DNA of 34,133 bases from a bacterium (GTDB taxonomy: Bacteria; Chloroflexota; Dormibacteria; UBA8260; Bog-877), in NCBI GenBank assembly GCA_021791345.1, contig JAJYWT010000110.1, positions 1-34,133 on the forward strand. The letters are read 5' to 3'. The first letter of the stretch is position 1; each line of letters begins with the position of its first letter. The position numbers and the translations under genes were made by a program. Shown one piece after another: positions 1 through 8,942 of the stretch. Below the pieces are notes generated by a model. It did no database searches, had not been told where the DNA came from, and saw only the letters and a program-made list of their open reading frames with translations.

Positions 1-592
1 CGGAGCCCTGCTCGTCGATGAGCCCCACCTCGAGCACCGGATGCACCCTGATCCGCTGCTGCACGGTGCGCGTGCCCTCGGTGCTGACGAACAGGCGCTG
101 CTCCTTCACGGAGAGGCAGTAGGCCTCGGCGAACCTGGCCCCCGCCAGGAGTCCGGCCCGCGACCACTCCAGCAGCTGAGCCACCTTGGACTCGGTGGGC
201 AGCCCGAAGGGGTCGACCTCGACCTGGGCCACCCAGGTGGCCCGGTGCATCGGCTCCGGGGCCAGGCGGACACGCTCGTCCAGCAGCGGACGGAGCTGCC
301 TGGCGAGGGCGGCGGCGTCCCGCACAGCGTGGGCCACGCTTTCCGGCGTGAGGTCACTGGAGGAAGCGAAACCCAGCGAGCCGTCGACCACCAGCCGGAC
401 CCCGAAGCCCATGGGCTCGGAGTCTGTGAGCGATATGAGGTCCCGGTCCCGAACATGGATCCCCTCCACGCGGTCCCGGTGCACCCGTAGGTCGCCGTAT
501 TCGATTTGCGGCACCGCCGCCATGGCCTCCAGGGCGGCCGACTCCAGGTCGGCCAGCGGCAGGGCGAGAAAGTCAGGATCGAGATCGGTCAT
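1..592 (-). CDS. tldD: TldD/PmbA-family metalloprotease, N-terminal part (cut by window edge)
   Basis: The reading frame runs off the left edge; 197 codons are visible. The protein begins MTDLDPDFLALPLADLESAA and contains segments typical of the TldD/PmbA N-terminal domain: a 'YGDLRVHRDRVEGIHVRDRDL' type strand pair, then 'DSEPMGFGVRLVVDGSLGFA' and 'DLTPESVAHAVRDAAALA'. The family are zinc metalloproteases working as TldD/TldE heterodimers on unfolded peptides, including microcin and RiPP precursors and CcdA antitoxin. The zinc-binding HExxxH segment lies C-terminal to what is visible, so activity cannot be judged and TldD versus TldE (PmbA) is not settled. Start ATG at 592 is preceded by GGGAGGA four bases upstream. 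The gene is separated from the next by 364 bp and shows no link to the glycan genes. Confidence 0.82.
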   Translation of the reverse strand, partial: MTDLDPDFLALPLADLESAALEAMAAVPQIEYGDLRVHRDRVEGIHVRDRDLISLTDSEPMGFGVRLVVDGSLGFASSSDLTPESVAHAVRDAAALARQLRPLLDERVRLAPEPMHRATWVAQVEVDPFGLPTESKVAQLLEWSRAGLLAGARFAEAYCLSVKEQRLFVSTEGTRTVQQRIRVHPVLEVGLIDEQGS

Positions 593-956
593 GGGTCCTC
601 CCAGACACCGGACGCGCAGCAGGGCCCCAGGGTACGAGCCTCTCGGCCCCGGGGTCCCGGCTCGACTGGATTGAAGTGTACTCAGAGCGTCTGGCGGCGC
701 CACCGCCGGGAGCCGTCAGCGAAAAGAGGCCGCCCGGAGACTTCTGGACCAACCCGATCAGCACGGGCAGGGCGGGATCGGGACCCGAGGTGGAGCCCAC
801 CCGGAGGCCAGCCCACGGCAGAATCCGCCATTTGATCCCGCCCCCGGTTTTGGCGGGTACCAGAGCTGTCCGCCCGCGGAGCGTGCTGAATCGAGCGGCA
901 CCGGCGGACGAGGGGAAACCGCCGGCCCCTCGAGGGGCCGGCGGTCCCACAGGCCG
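593..956. other. Intergenic region: tldD upstream side and surface-protein terminator
   Basis: No convincing gene lies in this 364-bp stretch. Its left part must contain the promoter of the minus-strand tldD gene; a TACACT hexamer on the minus strand (675-680) could be a -10 element, but I see no good -35 partner. Its right end holds the palindromic terminator of the surface-protein gene (918-945). Overlapping open frames here are shadows. Confidence 0.5.
918..945 (-). terminator. Perfect palindromic hairpin after the surface-protein gene
   Basis: A 28-bp perfect inverted repeat (half-site ACCGCCGGCCCCTC) lies 11 bp past the TGA stop of the minus-strand surface-protein gene. It is followed on the minus strand by only a short TTT run, so it is a GC-rich stem with a weak U tract, as is common in high-GC genomes. 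The second surface-protein gene has an equivalent hairpin. Confidence 0.7.
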
Positions 957-3900
957 TCAGGCGGCGGCGCGCCTCCGCAGCCGCAGGCCCATGCTGAGCA
1001 CGAAGCCTCCGAGCAGCAGGAAGAGACTGGCCAGAATCCCGGGGATGAGCAGACCCGCGCCGGTGGTCGGGGTCGAGCCGGTGCTCGCCCCGAGGACCCC
1101 ACCACCCGAGGTTAGGGTGACGGGCTCACCGCAGACCGTGGCGCTCGGGTTGTTGGGATCCTCAGCCGGAGTGAAGGTTACGCCCCAGTAGTAGGTCTGG
1201 GCCACGCTGGGCTTGACCCCTCCGGGGGATTGGACGGTCCAGACCCCGTTGCTGGGGGACCCCAGGGCAACACTGCCGAGGTCCTGGACGAGGGCCCCCG
1301 CCGAGCAGCTGCTGTCGCTGTAGAGGGAGAAGTCCACCCGGTCCGAACTCACCGGATTGAAAAGGCCACTGATGGTGGCGGTGTCGGTCAGGGTGGTGCC
1401 CACGGCTCCGCCGGGGCCGGGGGTGGTGGTGATCGTGGGGGTCGTCGGGCCCAGGACCACCGGCTCTCCGCACTGGTCGGAGATGGGCGCGTTGTAGGCG
1501 TCCCCGCTGAAGCTCACGTTCCAGTAGTAGGTCCCCGCCGATGCCGGCACAGGCAGGGAGGCCGGGTTGGCGACCGCCGTACCCACGTAGCTGGCCCCTT
1601 GGGCGGTGATGGTGACGGGGAAGAACCCCAGGTCGAAGAGAACCGTGCCTGCCGGCGGCGCGGTGTTGGGCGTCGCCGGGCAGCTGGTGACAACCTGGAA
1701 CGAGACGGTGTCGGTGGTCGGGATCTGGGCCGGGTTCTCAGCCAGCCCCGAGATGGTGGCGGTGTCCGAGATCGGCGTTCCCACGGCGGCGGTCGCCGGG
1801 GTCTGCTGGGTGGTGAGTGGGTCCTCGGTGTTCGGCTCCACCACCACTGGCTCCCCGCAGGTCGAGGTGACTTGGGCGTCGTTGGCGCTTCCCAGGAACA
1901 TCACCTCCCAGTAGTAGGTGCCGGGAGCCAGCGGGGCACTCAGGGTCTGGTTGACGGTGGCACCGTACTGCCCGGTGGCGCTGTCGTAGGCCACCGGGGC
2001 GGTCACGGTGGTGATCGGGCCAGGGCCGCCCTCGGAGCTCAGGCAGCCCTGGTTGGCGAAGAGCCCGAAGATCAGCTGGCCGTCACCCTGCCCGATGGGG
2101 TCGGGGTAGAAGCCGCCCAGCTGGGCGGAATCGGAGACCACGTTGCCGTCGGCGGAAACGATCGGGGTCACCTGATTGGTGGTGATCTGGGGGGTGACCT
2201 GCTGGATGGCGGTCGGCTCCCCGCAGGACCCGGTCAGCGGCTGGTTGTCCGAGTTGCCGTTGTAGGTGTCCTGCCAGTAGTAGGTGACGCCCGCCAGCTG
2301 CGGCTGATAGGTGGACGAGGCGGCGATGCCCGCCCCACTCACCGGGCCGGTGCTGGTGAGGACCGGGCTCCCCGTGCAGGAGGAATTGGAGTAGAGGTTG
2401 AAGGTGACGGTGGCGCCGCCCGCAGCCGGCAGATAGCCCCCCGTCACCTCCGCCTGGTCGCTGATGGAGGTACCCACCGCGACCGACGGTCCCGGCAGGG
2501 GGTTGGTCGTCATCTGCACGGTGGCCTGGGTCACCTGGACGGGCTCCGCGGAGCAGGGCGAGGTGGCTCCCTGGTCGTTGAGGTCGCCGCTGTACTTGTC
2601 CATCCAGTGGTAGGTGCCGACCTGGGTCACGGTGTAGAGCTGGGAATAGGCCACTGACCATGGCTGGCCCACCGTGAGGTTGCTCTGACTGGTGGCCACC
2701 GGGGCGCTGGCGCAGCTGGTGTCCTGGGCCCCGTAGAGGTTGAAGGTCACCGATCCGGCCGCCGAGTTCGGCTGACCGTTGGCGGCATTGCTGACGTTGG
2801 CCTGGTCCTTGATCTGGGTGCCGACAACGACGGACGCCCCCGGGGCTGTGATCGTGGTGATCGATGGCACGGCCGGGTCCACCTGCACCGGCTCAGCTCC
2901 GCAGCCTGAGGAGGCTGCCTGGTTGTATGTGTCGCCGGCGTACGAAGCGGTCCACTCCCAGGTGCCGGCCCGGTTGACCACGTAGCCTCCGGAGCTGGCG
3001 CTGCCGCTCGCCGAGATGGCTCCCTGCGAGGTGAGCACCGGAGAGCCGGAACATGAGGCGTTGTCGAAGAGCTTGAACGTTACCGTCTGCCCGGTGAGCG
3101 CATATCCGCCGGTGACCGTGGCCTGGTCCGAGATCGTGGCATCAAAGGGCGCCGCCCATCCGGCCTCGGCGCTGGTCACCTGGCTGCCTTGCGGAGTGGT
3201 GCTGAGGGTGGGAACCGCCATGACCGTGAGGGGTTCGCTGCCGCAACCGCTCTGCACGGTCGCCCCGGCGACGCCGTAGGAGAGGGTGGCCATCCACTGG
3301 TGGGGGCCTGCTGACGGGACGACGTACGAGCCAGATGCGGCGGCCCCAGCGGACACTTGGCCAGTGCTCTGGAACACCGGCTGCCCGGTGCAGCTCCCTC
3401 CTGAGTAGAGGGAGAAGGCGACACTCGCCGCCTGCCCCTGGTTGAGTCCCGTGACGGTGGCGGTGTCGTTGACCGACTCGCCAACGGTGGCGGTCCCGGG
3501 GCTGGGAGTCGTGGACAGCTGCGGACCGGAGACGGCGACCGGCTCGTTGCCACAGCCGCTGTTCTGTGACTGACCCGCCGTCGTGTTGGTGTAGCTGACC
3601 AGCCACTCGTAGGTGCCGGTCGGCTCCGGGAGCGACGGGGTGTACACGGGCGACTGGACCGTCACCTGGTCGTAGGCGATGCTGGGACTCGAGTAGACCG
3701 GCTCCCCGGTGGCGGCGCTGCAATTTGAGTCACCTGGCCCGAACAGCTCGAATTGGACGGTGCCGCCGGGCTTAGCGTTGAGGACGTTCACCGAGTCCTG
3801 GAGCGCCTGCCCCACGGTGGCGGACGAAGGCACCGCCTGGGTGTTCACCTCCAGTGGGCCTCCCGATCCGACGAGAGGAGCCACGTCATCCATGGCCGTG

Positions 3901-5090
3901 GTCTCGAATTGGTCGTAAACGTAGGAAGGGGAGCTCGCGGTCCCGGCGATCAGCCGACTGGGCGACTGGGAATAGTCGACGAACGCAAGGTTCCCGTTGT
4001 TGTTGCTGACAAAGAGGTGGCCCTGTCCATCCACCGTCCCCTGGTCGAACATGTCCTGGGAGCTGGACCCCGAGTTGCCCGAGTACTTGAGGCAGCTATT
4101 GAGGCCCGCTGTGCACGCCTGGCCGCCGAAGGTGACCTCCGACATGACAGATGCGTGGGACCCGCTGACGCCGATCTGGGCCACCATCTGGGACCCGAAG
4201 AGGATGAGGTATCCGCTGTACGGGTCGTAGGCCATGCCGTGGGCCGCGGGGAAGCCGGTGAAGATTGGGGTGAGGACCGCGCTGCAGCTGGGAGTGGCGC
4301 CAGCCGTGTAGGTGATGGAGATCTCCCCAAAGGTCCCGAACCCGCCATAGAGGTTGCTGTTGCTGCTCCGGGTGTAGTAGGCCTGGCCGCTGGGGGTCCA
4401 AGCGACAGTGTCTATCACGACACCACTGGAGGAGATGGGTGTCCCGGCTGGCTGCTGGAGCTTGCAGCTGATCCCGTTCTGGATCACGCCACCCGTGACG
4501 GGGATCAGATTCAGCCCCCCGCCCCCGTATCCGCCCGCGGTGAGGTACTGGCCGCTCGGTGCCAGAGAGATGTGGTCGACTGAGGAGAGGGCCGTGGTGA
4601 CTCGCGCCACCACGTGGGCAGTGGAGGGCACGACCTCCGTCACCCCGCCGCTCTGCTGACCGGCTACCACGAGGTCGCCGTTGGCGAGGAACTGGAGACC
4701 GTCGGCGCCCTTGGTGTTGGCCACCGCCTTGGGCTGGCCCACCGTGAGGACGCCCCCCTGATAGTCATAGGTCGCCTTCTGGACGTCCGAACCAGTCTGG
4801 CAGGAGGACCCCTGCGACCCCTGGTTGAGGTAGCAGGTGAAGTAAATGGTCCCGTTGGTGGGCAGGCTCGTGCTCGAGGCGCCGACCTCGACAGCTCCGA
4901 CCAGGGCCATCCCCACCAGCCCCACCGCTCCGGTCATGGCCATGAAGGTTCCCATCCGGGCGACCAGGCGACGAACTGAGCCGGATCTGGATGGCTTCCT
5001 CGGCGAGCTGGACGACGCACCCGCCTGCCAGAGCCGGCTGGTCGGCCACTCGACTGGATCGTCCCACCCCCGAGGGCCGGCTTCGCTCAT
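957..5090 (-). CDS. Large surface protein: beta-propeller-like head, eight Ig-like repeats, TPXTG sorting-type tail
   Basis: The protein has 1377 residues. The ATG at 5090 has GAGG seven bases upstream; an alternative start is M46 (about 4955), just before the hydrophobic signal segment MGTFMAMTGAVGLVGMALVG. Residues about 75-415 are rich in short 'GxLxV..G' strands with YncE/SMP-30-like character and probably form a beta-propeller. About eight tandem Ig-like units of 90-110 residues follow, each with a mid-domain 'SCxGxPV' and a terminal 'C-G-(x)-EP-V' motif, suggesting one disulfide per unit. The tail has TPTTG at 1340-1344, a hydrophobic helix and an RLRRR end, the layout of a sortase signal or, failing that, a membrane anchor. 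It is probably exported and cell-wall or membrane bound, with a binding or adhesive role inferred. A paralogue lies at 27957-30116. Confidence 0.85.
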   Translation of the reverse strand: MSEAGPRGWDDPVEWPTSRLWQAGASSSSPRKPSRSGSVRRLVARMGTFMAMTGAVGLVGMALVGAVEVGASSTSLPTNGTIYFTCYLNQGSQGSSCQTGSDVQKATYDYQGGVLTVGQPKAVANTKGADGLQFLANGDLVVAGQQSGGVTEVVPSTAHVVARVTTALSSVDHISLAPSGQYLTAGGYGGGGLNLIPVTGGVIQNGISCKLQQPAGTPISSSGVVIDTVAWTPSGQAYYTRSSNSNLYGGFGTFGEISITYTAGATPSCSAVLTPIFTGFPAAHGMAYDPYSGYLILFGSQMVAQIGVSGSHASVMSEVTFGGQACTAGLNSCLKYSGNSGSSSQDMFDQGTVDGQGHLFVSNNNGNLAFVDYSQSPSRLIAGTASSPSYVYDQFETTAMDDVAPLVGSGGPLEVNTQAVPSSATVGQALQDSVNVLNAKPGGTVQFELFGPGDSNCSAATGEPVYSSPSIAYDQVTVQSPVYTPSLPEPTGTYEWLVSYTNTTAGQSQNSGCGNEPVAVSGPQLSTTPSPGTATVGESVNDTATVTGLNQGQAASVAFSLYSGGSCTGQPVFQSTGQVSAGAAASGSYVVPSAGPHQWMATLSYGVAGATVQSGCGSEPLTVMAVPTLSTTPQGSQVTSAEAGWAAPFDATISDQATVTGGYALTGQTVTFKLFDNASCSGSPVLTSQGAISASGSASSGGYVVNRAGTWEWTASYAGDTYNQAASSGCGAEPVQVDPAVPSITTITAPGASVVVGTQIKDQANVSNAANGQPNSAAGSVTFNLYGAQDTSCASAPVATSQSNLTVGQPWSVAYSQLYTVTQVGTYHWMDKYSGDLNDQGATSPCSAEPVQVTQATVQMTTNPLPGPSVAVGTSISDQAEVTGGYLPAAGGATVTFNLYSNSSCTGSPVLTSTGPVSGAGIAASSTYQPQLAGVTYYWQDTYNGNSDNQPLTGSCGEPTAIQQVTPQITTNQVTPIVSADGNVVSDSAQLGGFYPDPIGQGDGQLIFGLFANQGCLSSEGGPGPITTVTAPVAYDSATGQYGATVNQTLSAPLAPGTYYWEVMFLGSANDAQVTSTCGEPVVVEPNTEDPLTTQQTPATAAVGTPISDTATISGLAENPAQIPTTDTVSFQVVTSCPATPNTAPPAGTVLFDLGFFPVTITAQGASYVGTAVANPASLPVPASAGTYYWNVSFSGDAYNAPISDQCGEPVVLGPTTPTITTTPGPGGAVGTTLTDTATISGLFNPVSSDRVDFSLYSDSSCSAGALVQDLGSVALGSPSNGVWTVQSPGGVKPSVAQTYYWGVTFTPAEDPNNPSATVCGEPVTLTSGGGVLGASTGSTPTTGAGLLIPGILASLFLLLGGFVLSMGLRLRRRAAA
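960..1073 (-). other. TPXTG sorting-type C-terminal signal of surface protein 1
   Basis: The last 38 residues begin with TPTTG, continue through a roughly 22-residue hydrophobic stretch and end RLRRRAAA. This is the tripartite sortase signal architecture with T in place of L in LPXTG. The other surface protein has the same arrangement exactly 38 residues from its end (TPGTG). No sortase gene is in the window. Confidence 0.6.
1113..3857 (-). repeat. Tandem Ig-like repeat array (about eight units) in surface protein 1
   Basis: Protein-level repeats: each unit opens with 'TxxP..A.VG..l.D.A.VtG', carries 'fxLYsdsSC', then 'tYyW.v.fsGd..N' and closes with C-G-EP-V or C-(G/S)-(x)-EP-V. I count eight closing motifs, at CGNEPV, CGSEPL, CGAEPV, CSAEPV, CGEPT, CGEPV, CGEPV and CGEPV. 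The units have diverged in DNA, so this is an old repeat array rather than recent slippage. Confidence 0.8.
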
Positions 5091-5121
5091 CTGTACACCT
5101 CAATCACACGTCCTGCTCGCC

Positions 5122-5137
5122 GGAACGGGTCCGTTCC
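5122..5137. promoter_or_regulatory. Operator-like palindrome upstream of surface protein 1
   Basis: The arms GGAACGG and CCGTTCC are perfect, with a 2-bp centre, and sit 32-47 bp upstream of the ATG at 5090. The position suits a repressor site or a leader hairpin for the surface-protein gene. No regulator is encoded nearby. Confidence 0.4.
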
Positions 5138-5209
5138 ACTCCGAGTGACCCAGTGTATCGGCATGATCACTTCAAGTAACGTCCTTTCGCACCCAGCTGA
5201 CGGTGGCGT

Positions 5210-5226
5210 TACCGAACCGCTACCGA
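5210..5226. promoter_or_regulatory. TACCGA direct repeats at one-helical-turn spacing
   Basis: Two TACCGA hexamers start at 5210 and 5221, 11 bp apart, the spacing expected for tandem binding of a dimeric regulator on one DNA face. The second copy belongs to the 9-mer CGCTACCGA, which recurs at 30338-30346 upstream of the other surface-protein gene. A 9-mer match can arise by chance in regions this size. Confidence 0.25.
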
Positions 5227-5682
5227 GTCGCGAGCCCGCCGACTTCTCGGCCGGGGCCCCGGCGCTGGTGGCGCTGCCCCGAATACATCCCTCGGTGCCT
5301 CGTAGTGGTGCTGGCTTGGCGGCCGGGCCGGCGGGGACCAAGGTCCGTCACCGGCAGCTGTCCACAGCCATGCTGACGGTCATCTCCTCCGACCTTGGCG
5401 CTGCGTGGCCCTACGGATGCCGGTGTTGGGTCTGCAGGGCCGCTTGCCCCTCCATGGCAAGATGGGAACTTCTCGTGAGATGCCAGACAGCCGTGAGCTG
5501 CTCCCCCACCGGATCAGCACCACTCCATTGCCGACCTCGGCAGTCGCCGACTGCCGGAAGGATTGGACGGGCCATGCCCCTGGGGGTCTCGGTAATTTCG
5601 CCCGTTGGGTCACCCTCCGCGGCTGCGTCCAGATGTCGGCGCTGATTGGCACGACGACCCAGACCCTCGGGGAGGCGTCGGT

Positions 5683-6837
5683 GTGAGAGTAGCCATGGTG
5701 GTCAACCGCTACCCGCCCCACCTAGGGGGGGTGGAGACCCACGCCGAGGCCCTTGCCGCACGGGTGGCCGCCGCCGGTCACGATGTGGAGGTGATCACCC
5801 AGGATCGAGGTGGGGGCGATGGCCAACCTCAGCAGGTCGCGGTGCGCTTGGCGGTGCGCCGCTTCGCGGCGATCGGCGAGAACACCCCCTATCCCCAATC
5901 ACCCGCTCTCTGGCGGTTCCTTCGGACCAAGGCCCATTCCTTCGACCTGGTGCACGCTCACAGCTACCACGCAACGCCGGCTCTGGCGGCGGCCCTGAGC
6001 CCATGTCGCGCCCTGGTGTTCACCGCCCACTACAACGGTGCTGGGCACAGCACCGTCACCCATTTCGCGCATTTTGCCTATCGTCCTTTGGGACGCCTGA
6101 TCCTCCGGCGCGCACGGCGGGTGATCTGCGTCTCTCGCGCCGAGGCCAATCTGCTGTCGGCCGCATTCCCAGCCTGCCGCGAACGTATCGTCGTAATTCC
6201 CAACGGGCTGGACTCTGTGTTGCCTGTCGCTGAGCCATGGCCGGGGCAGGTCCCCACCGTGCTCTACGTGGGCCGGCTGGAACCGTACAAAAACGTGGAG
6301 CGGATCTTGGCCAGCGTGGCCCACCTAGATTCCGCGGTGCAATTGGTGGTGATTGGGGAGGGCCGCTCGAGGCCCGCTCTGGAACGGATGGCTCAGCGCC
6401 AAGGGATGTCGGGGAAGGTGCGTTTGCTGGGAGAGGTGCCCCGTGACATTCTCTTGCGTTGGATGCGGACCGCCCGCACGCAGATCTCAATGTCGGAGCA
6501 CGAAGCCTTCGGCATCGCCGTCGGCGAGGCCCTTGCCATGGGAACTCCGGTGGTGGCCTCAGACATTCCCGCCCATCGTGAATTCCTGGAGAGAGCCACC
6601 GCTGGCTCACTGACCTTGGTGCCTCTAACCGCACCGACCGAGGTGCTCGCCGGCGCCATCCAAACCGCCTTGAAGCTTGGCCCCCAGCCAGCGATGTCGG
6701 GCCCGAACTGGGACGAGGTGGCGCAGCGGACTCTGCGGGTCTACGAGGAGGCGATGGCCGCCCCTGGATCGAGCGCCGGCCTGGGTGACGACTCCGTCCG
6801 TGCCCGCCCGGCGCATGACGGGGAGCGCGGCACATGA
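5683..6837 (+). CDS. GT4-family glycosyltransferase
   Basis: The GTG at 5683 is chosen because GGGGAGG lies seven bases upstream and the protein then starts MRVAMVVNRYPPHLGGVETH, a standard GT4 N-terminus; longer frames add an unlikely tail. The 384 residues show the GT-B fold: an N-terminal acceptor domain with the 'GGVETHAEALAARVAAAGHDVEV' segment, and a C-terminal donor domain with 'VLYVGRLEPYKNVERIL', 'VVIGEGRSRPALE' and the E-x7-E type motif 'SEHEAFGIAVGEALAMGTPVV'. It should transfer a sugar from a nucleotide-sugar donor to a lipid-linked glycan at the cytoplasmic membrane face. The specific sugar cannot be read. Its stop overlaps the next gene's start as ATGA, so it is the first gene of the glycan operon. 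Confidence 0.9.
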   Translation: MRVAMVVNRYPPHLGGVETHAEALAARVAAAGHDVEVITQDRGGGDGQPQQVAVRLAVRRFAAIGENTPYPQSPALWRFLRTKAHSFDLVHAHSYHATPALAAALSPCRALVFTAHYNGAGHSTVTHFAHFAYRPLGRLILRRARRVICVSRAEANLLSAAFPACRERIVVIPNGLDSVLPVAEPWPGQVPTVLYVGRLEPYKNVERILASVAHLDSAVQLVVIGEGRSRPALERMAQRQGMSGKVRLLGEVPRDILLRWMRTARTQISMSEHEAFGIAVGEALAMGTPVVASDIPAHREFLERATAGSLTLVPLTAPTEVLAGAIQTALKLGPQPAMSGPNWDEVAQRTLRVYEEAMAAPGSSAGLGDDSVRARPAHDGERGT

Positions 6838-8942
6838 CCCGGCATCAGCGTCGGCGGAGAGTGGCGACTGGCTCTTCCCGACCGGCAAGGGGCGCGGCAA
6901 CGGGCTCGTCAGACGCTCAGCGCCCCGCGGCGAACGGTACGGGGACGGTCGGGCGCTCCGTACGGGGAGCTGTCCTGGATAGGGCCACCCGCCCCAAGGT
7001 GGCGCCGCCCACTCGGTCCGCCCTCTGGGCCTTCTCCCGGCGCGCAATCTGGACTTGCAGTTCCGCGCTCGGCCTGGTCTTGGGTGCCGCTTTCCTGGCC
7101 CTGGCCTACTCCGTGGCCGCCACCCAACCGCCCGGTCAGCTGGAGTACACGCTGTTCTGGATCGGTGAGCTGCTCGGCGTGGTTCCCGTGGCGCTCCGGC
7201 TCTTGGCCCGCGGCCCGTCCCGGGCGGAGCGGCTCGCATTGGTCGTGAGCCTGGGACTCTTTGCCTTCGTGCCAATGTTGCTGCGCGATCCCACCGGAGA
7301 GATCTTCCACGACGCCCTGGCCCACTGGACTGCCGCCCAAGAGGTGTTTCAAACTGGCCAGCTCTTCCGTCCCGACACCCTCCTCCACATCGTCCAGTAC
7401 TACCCCGGATTGTCGGCACTGACCGTGTCGCTTCGAGACCTGACCGGGTTGTCGACCTTCCAGGTGGGCACGGCCGAGATCTGGCTACTACACGTGGCCT
7501 CCCTGGTCGGAGTGTTTGTGCTAGTGGAGCGGTTGAGCGGCTCCCACCGGGCCGCCGGCCTTGCGGCGCTGGTCTACGCGCTCAACCCCGCCTTCGTTTT
7601 CTTCGATTCCCAATTCGCCTACGAATCGATGGCAGTGCCCCTCTTCATTTGGGCGCTTACGGCGGCCGTGGCCCTGCAGCAGGGTTTGAGAAAGGCCCCG
7701 TTCTCGGCCCGCCTGGGTCTGCTGCGCCGACCGGCGCTCTCCTGGCTCCTTGTCGGCTTGATGGTTTCCGCTGCCTGCATCGTCACCCACCACATCACAT
7801 CCTGGGTGCTCGTGGGCGCCCTCTGCCTGCTCGGCATCGCCCCATCCCTGGTTCGCCTCCCGGCGCGGGTCGCCTGGCGGACCAGCCTCGGAGAAGGCCT
7901 CCTGGCCGCCCTGGTCGCTGCCGGCGCCGTCGCCTGGCTGCTCCTGGTGGCTCCCGAGACGATCGCCTACGTCGGCCCGCATGTCACCGGCGGCATACAG
8001 GGCGTTCTCGCCATCCTCAGCCACCGTAGCGGGAGCCGTCAGCTTTTCAAAAGCAGCCCTCTCCCCGAATACCAGAAGCTCGCCGCCTTCGCCACCCCGG
8101 TGATGCTTGCCCTGGGCTGCGCCGGAACGCTGTGGACCGTCCGCCGCCGCTGGCGCCGCCTGCCCCCAGCCTCGCTGGCCCTCGGCCTACTCGGCCTTCT
8201 CTACTTCGGCTCCCTGCCGGTGATGCTCACCGCCCAGAACGAGGGAGCTCGGCGCTCCCAGACATTCACCTACGTCGGCCTGGCGGTGATCATCGCCCCC
8301 CTCCTGCTGCTCCTCTTGAAGAAGGTGGCGGTGCGTCGCAAGCTGGACTACGCGATCCGGGCCCTGATCCTGGTGGGGGCCGTAACTCTGCTGCTGGGCA
8401 ACATGACCCTGGACATCGACGTCTACTATCAGTTCCCCGGGCCGAGTGTGTATGGAGCCGACACCCGCAGCCTGAACAATGAGGCCATCGCGGTCGCCAG
8501 CTGGTTCCGCGCCAAACTTGGCGCGGGGCACCGTGTGGTCGCGCCGCGGGACCTCGGCCTGGCACTGGGAAGCTACGGAGGGCAGACGGTCTCGGCGGCC
8601 TCTTATGGTTTCCCCGTCTGGCAGCTCTACTTCTCACCTCAGCTCCCCAGCCCCCAGCTGCTCGCTGAGCTGAACTCCTCCAGCTACGGTTACATGGCCG
8701 TGGATACCGAGATGTACCACCATCTTCCCGAGGTTGGCGCCTACTTCACCGCCGGAGAACCGGGCAACGGGACCCGCATACCGCCGATCGCGGCTCTGCG
8801 CAAGCTGGCCGGACTGCCATGGCTTACCGAGGTGTACTCCTCCACGCACTACCAGATCTACCGGATCAACCTGCGGGAGCTGCGCGCCTGCCCCGCGGCC
8901 CCCATAGTGCCCCGGTCCCTTCTTCCCGGATGCCCAAGCTAG
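6834..8942 (+). CDS. Large polytopic membrane protein, GT-C-like glycosyltransferase or glycan polymerase
   Basis: The protein has 702 residues, with the start ATG overlapping the previous stop and GGGGAG nine bases upstream. About 60 N-terminal residues are basic, Ala/Gly/Ser-rich and probably disordered. Ten or more hydrophobic helices follow. A loop with 'GEIFHDALAHW' (D160) comes after the first helices, recalling the acidic residue of GT-C enzymes in the first large extracytoplasmic loop; 'YYPGLSALT' and 'NPAFVFFDSQFAYES' also fit that fold. The C-terminal portion after residue about 520 looks extracytoplasmic. By position between GT4 and flippase genes it may use a polyprenyl-phosphate sugar or polymerise repeat units. 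The family assignment is tentative. Confidence 0.7.
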   Translation: MTRHQRRRRVATGSSRPARGAATGSSDAQRPAANGTGTVGRSVRGAVLDRATRPKVAPPTRSALWAFSRRAIWTCSSALGLVLGAAFLALAYSVAATQPPGQLEYTLFWIGELLGVVPVALRLLARGPSRAERLALVVSLGLFAFVPMLLRDPTGEIFHDALAHWTAAQEVFQTGQLFRPDTLLHIVQYYPGLSALTVSLRDLTGLSTFQVGTAEIWLLHVASLVGVFVLVERLSGSHRAAGLAALVYALNPAFVFFDSQFAYESMAVPLFIWALTAAVALQQGLRKAPFSARLGLLRRPALSWLLVGLMVSAACIVTHHITSWVLVGALCLLGIAPSLVRLPARVAWRTSLGEGLLAALVAAGAVAWLLLVAPETIAYVGPHVTGGIQGVLAILSHRSGSRQLFKSSPLPEYQKLAAFATPVMLALGCAGTLWTVRRRWRRLPPASLALGLLGLLYFGSLPVMLTAQNEGARRSQTFTYVGLAVIIAPLLLLLLKKVAVRRKLDYAIRALILVGAVTLLLGNMTLDIDVYYQFPGPSVYGADTRSLNNEAIAVASWFRAKLGAGHRVVAPRDLGLALGSYGGQTVSAASYGFPVWQLYFSPQLPSPQLLAELNSSSYGYMAVDTEMYHHLPEVGAYFTAGEPGNGTRIPPIAALRKLAGLPWLTEVYSSTHYQIYRINLRELRACPAAPIVPRSLLPGCPS

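Larger units (their letters stand above)
5091..5682. other. Divergent intergenic region with operator-like repeats
   Basis: This 592-bp region separates the minus-strand surface-protein gene from the plus-strand glycan operon and must hold promoters for both. I see a palindrome GGAACGG-GT-CCGTTCC (5122-5137), two TACCGA copies 11 bp apart (5210-5215 and 5221-5226), and a 14-bp GC palindrome (5250-5263). A TACACT hexamer on the minus strand (5152-5157) is a possible -10 box without a clear -35. Open frames here (for example 5145-5645) lack family resemblance. Confidence 0.5.

Noticed and set aside
1230..2657. Long plus-strand open frame of 475 codons opposite the first surface protein
   Set aside because: It is antisense to the Ig-repeat gene, is Gly/Arg/Val/His-rich without domain features, and exists because GC-rich repeats keep stops rare.
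5145..5645. 166-codon plus-strand frame upstream of the first GT4 gene
   Set aside because: No family features, poor third-position GC bias, and it covers the likely regulatory region.
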